Below, one piece after another: positions 62,655 through 64,000 of a DNA stretch of 64,000 nt (position 1 is its first letter; the number at the start of each line of letters is the position of its first letter). Source of the DNA: Actinoallomurus purpureus (GTDB lineage Bacteria > Actinomycetota > Actinomycetes > Streptosporangiales > Streptosporangiaceae); the NCBI RefSeq assembly GCF_024055795.1, contig NZ_JAMXMY010000026.1:62001-126000 (forward strand), written 5' to 3'. The translations under genes and the position numbers were made by a program. The notes under the pieces were generated by a model. That model did not search any database. It was not told the DNA's origin and was given only the letters and a program-made list of their open reading frames with translations.

Positions 62655-64000
62655 GCAGGCGCCCGCTGCGCGTAGCCAACTGCAGTGGCTTCTACGGGGA
62701 CCGCCTCGCCGCCGCGCGTGAGATGGTCGACGGCGGCCCGATCGACATATTGACCGGCGACTGGCTCGCCGAGCTGACGATGGGCCTGCTCAGCATGCAG
62801 CGGGCGAAGGACCCCGACGCGGGTTTCGCCCGCACCTTCGTGACCCAACTCGAAGATGTCCTGGCCGACTGCCTCGACCGCGGCATCAAGATCATCTCGA
62901 ACGCCGGTGGGTTGAACCCGGTGGCCTGCGCCCGCCAGATCGAGGCGATCGCCGCTGGCCTCCGCCGGCCGGTGAAGGTGGCCGTGGTCAGCGGCGACGA
63001 CGCGACGGAGGCGTTCCGCACAGCCCGGGACGAGGGCTGGGACGCTCAGCACCTCGACTCGGGTGCCCCGTTCGACTCGGCGGGTGCACATGCCGAGGTC
63101 GTCAGCGCCTACCTCGGTGGCTGGGGAATCACCGAGGCGCTCGGGGCGGGCGCCGACGTGGTGGTCACCGGTCGCGTCACCGACGCCGCAGTCATCCTCG
63201 GCCCTGCGGCCTGGCACTTCGGCTGGGCCCGCGACGACTGGGACGCCTTGGCCGGTGCCGTCGTCGCGGGGCACGTCATCGAATGCGGGGCGCAAGCCAC
63301 CGGCGGGAACTTCGCGTTCTTCACCGAGCTCGGCGACCTGAGCAGGGTCGGCTTTCCGCTGGCCGAAATCTACGAGGACGGGTCCGCGGTTGTCACCAAA
63401 CACCCGGGAACCGGCGGGGCGGTGACAGTCGAGACCGTCACCGCGCAACTGCTGTACGAGATCGACGGTCCGCGGTACCTGAACCCGGACGTCGTAACTC
63501 GGCTCGACACGGTGCGGTTGGAACAGGTCGGTGTCGACCGCGTGCGCATCTCCGGGGCACGTGGCGAAGGGGCGCCCGCCACGGTCAAGGTCGGGGCGCT
63601 CGTCCCGGGCGGCTGGCGCAACGAGATGACGTTCGTCCTGACCGGGCTCGACATCGAAGCCAAGGCCGAGGGGGCCCTCGCGGCGCTCTGGGCAGCCGTG
63701 CCCGGTGGTGAGAAGGCGTTCGACCAGGTGACCGTCCGGCTGCTCAGGGCCGACCGGCAGAATCCCATGACCGTGGCCGAGGCTGTCGCGCTGCTCACCG
63801 TCACCGTCAGCGGCGCTGACCGCAGGCGGGTTGCCACGTTCTCCCGGGCTGCCGTCGAGATCGGTCTGGCTTCCTACCCGGGGCTACACGCGACCAGCCC
63901 GCCCGGACCGGGCTCGGCCATAACCGTATTCTGGCCGACCCTGATGCCTGCCGAGCGGTTCGTCCAGACGGTCACGCTCGACGGGCGCACCTGGTCCGTC
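62651..64000 (+). CDS. AtuA-family (DUF1446) protein, cut by window edge
   Basis: 450 residues visible; the stop is beyond the window. Starts LRVANCSGFYGDRLAAAREM, then IDILTGDWLAELTMGLLSM, IISNAGGLNPVACARQIEAI and VVTGRVTDAAVILGPA, followed by IECGAQATGGNFAFF. This is the DUF1446/AtuA core; the AtuA-like ferredoxin-fold tail is probably just outside. AtuA is required for acyclic terpene use in Pseudomonas, with unknown chemistry. Overlap ATGA with the alpha subunit shows co-translation with the carboxylase. Confidence 0.9.
   Translation, partial: MSRRPLRVANCSGFYGDRLAAAREMVDGGPIDILTGDWLAELTMGLLSMQRAKDPDAGFARTFVTQLEDVLADCLDRGIKIISNAGGLNPVACARQIEAIAAGLRRPVKVAVVSGDDATEAFRTARDEGWDAQHLDSGAPFDSAGAHAEVVSAYLGGWGITEALGAGADVVVTGRVTDAAVILGPAAWHFGWARDDWDALAGAVVAGHVIECGAQATGGNFAFFTELGDLSRVGFPLAEIYEDGSAVVTKHPGTGGAVTVETVTAQLLYEIDGPRYLNPDVVTRLDTVRLEQVGVDRVRISGARGEGAPATVKVGALVPGGWRNEMTFVLTGLDIEAKAEGALAALWAAVPGGEKAFDQVTVRLLRADRQNPMTVAEAVALLTVTVSGADRRRVATFSRAAVEIGLASYPGLHATSPPGPGSAITVFWPTLMPAERFVQTVTLDGRTWSV

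Noticed and set aside
1-64000. CRISPR arrays, rRNA genes, complete prophage or conjugative element
   Set aside because: No regularly spaced short repeats, no rRNA sequence, and no integrase, portal, terminase or relaxase motif was seen.

Overview
The window is high-GC DNA with GTG and TTG starts, many 1-4 base stop/start overlaps, DesA/DesB-type siderophore genes and actinomycete protein families (DUF2079, SpoIIE-type PP2C, I36 inhibitor, LRR/ankyrin/MoxR sets). It reads as a chromosomal piece of an actinomycete, probably Streptosporangiales-like (Actinomadura or Actinoallomurus type). No rRNA or taxonomic marker is present, so the genus is inference.

Layout. 0.2-3.6 kb: an OmpR-type two-component pair diverges from a DUF2079 membrane protein, with three helically phased TTCAG repeats between them. 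3.6-9.0 kb: a minus-strand operon of three TULIP/P47-like proteins plus a small protein, visibly lower in GC than its right-hand neighbours. 9.2-9.6 kb: an intact but divergent tRNA-Trp(CCA) between two decayed copies. 9.6-18.5 kb: an overlapping operon of SDR, leucine-rich repeat protein, two ankyrin paralogues, MoxR AAA+ ATPase and a VWA-like metallopeptidase. 18.5-24.5 kb: TetR regulator, lipoprotein, a small protein joining an AMP-binding C-terminal domain to four membrane helices, a GNAT/ATP-grasp fusion, then IS3-type and broken-gene debris. 24.6-29.7 kb: NarL-type two-component system, lipoprotein carboxylesterase, a hypothetical gene and a secreted I36 inhibitor.

29.7-34.6 kb holds a NACHT NTPase with an unrecognised partner gene. 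The NTPase lies between two perfect 140-bp direct repeats made from the partner's 3' end. 34.7-37.4 kb: L,D-transpeptidase lipoprotein and a PAS-SpoIIE phosphatase. 37.5-47.6 kb: a desferrioxamine-type siderophore locus. FecCD-type importer genes diverge from a binding protein, a siderophore-interacting reductase, DesA, DesB and a fused DesC-DesD, all around a near-perfect DtxR/IdeR iron box. A dapA-family gene then sits between two copies of the desD 3' end. 48.8-54.1 kb is a patchwork of small hypothetical genes, a NYN-LOTUS protein, a DUF2797 protein, an EF-hand protein and gene fragments.

54.3-64.0 kb is an acyl-CoA catabolic locus: SMP-30 lactonase, enoyl-CoA hydratase, acyl-CoA ligase, acyl-CoA dehydrogenase, biotin-dependent carboxylase beta and alpha subunits, and an AtuA-family protein cut by the right edge. 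The content matches the Pseudomonas atu (acyclic terpene utilisation) set. Two divergent promoters there carry similar TGAnnnnAnnTTGTCA-like palindromes, which suggests one shared repressor.

Strongest candidates for undescribed biology are the orphan TULIP/P47 operon, the LRR-ANK-ANK-MoxR-VWA operon, the NACHT/partner locus with its recombination-prone repeats, the triple tRNA-Trp array, and the GNAT-ATP-grasp fusion. All calls are from reading the sequence; no database search was run.
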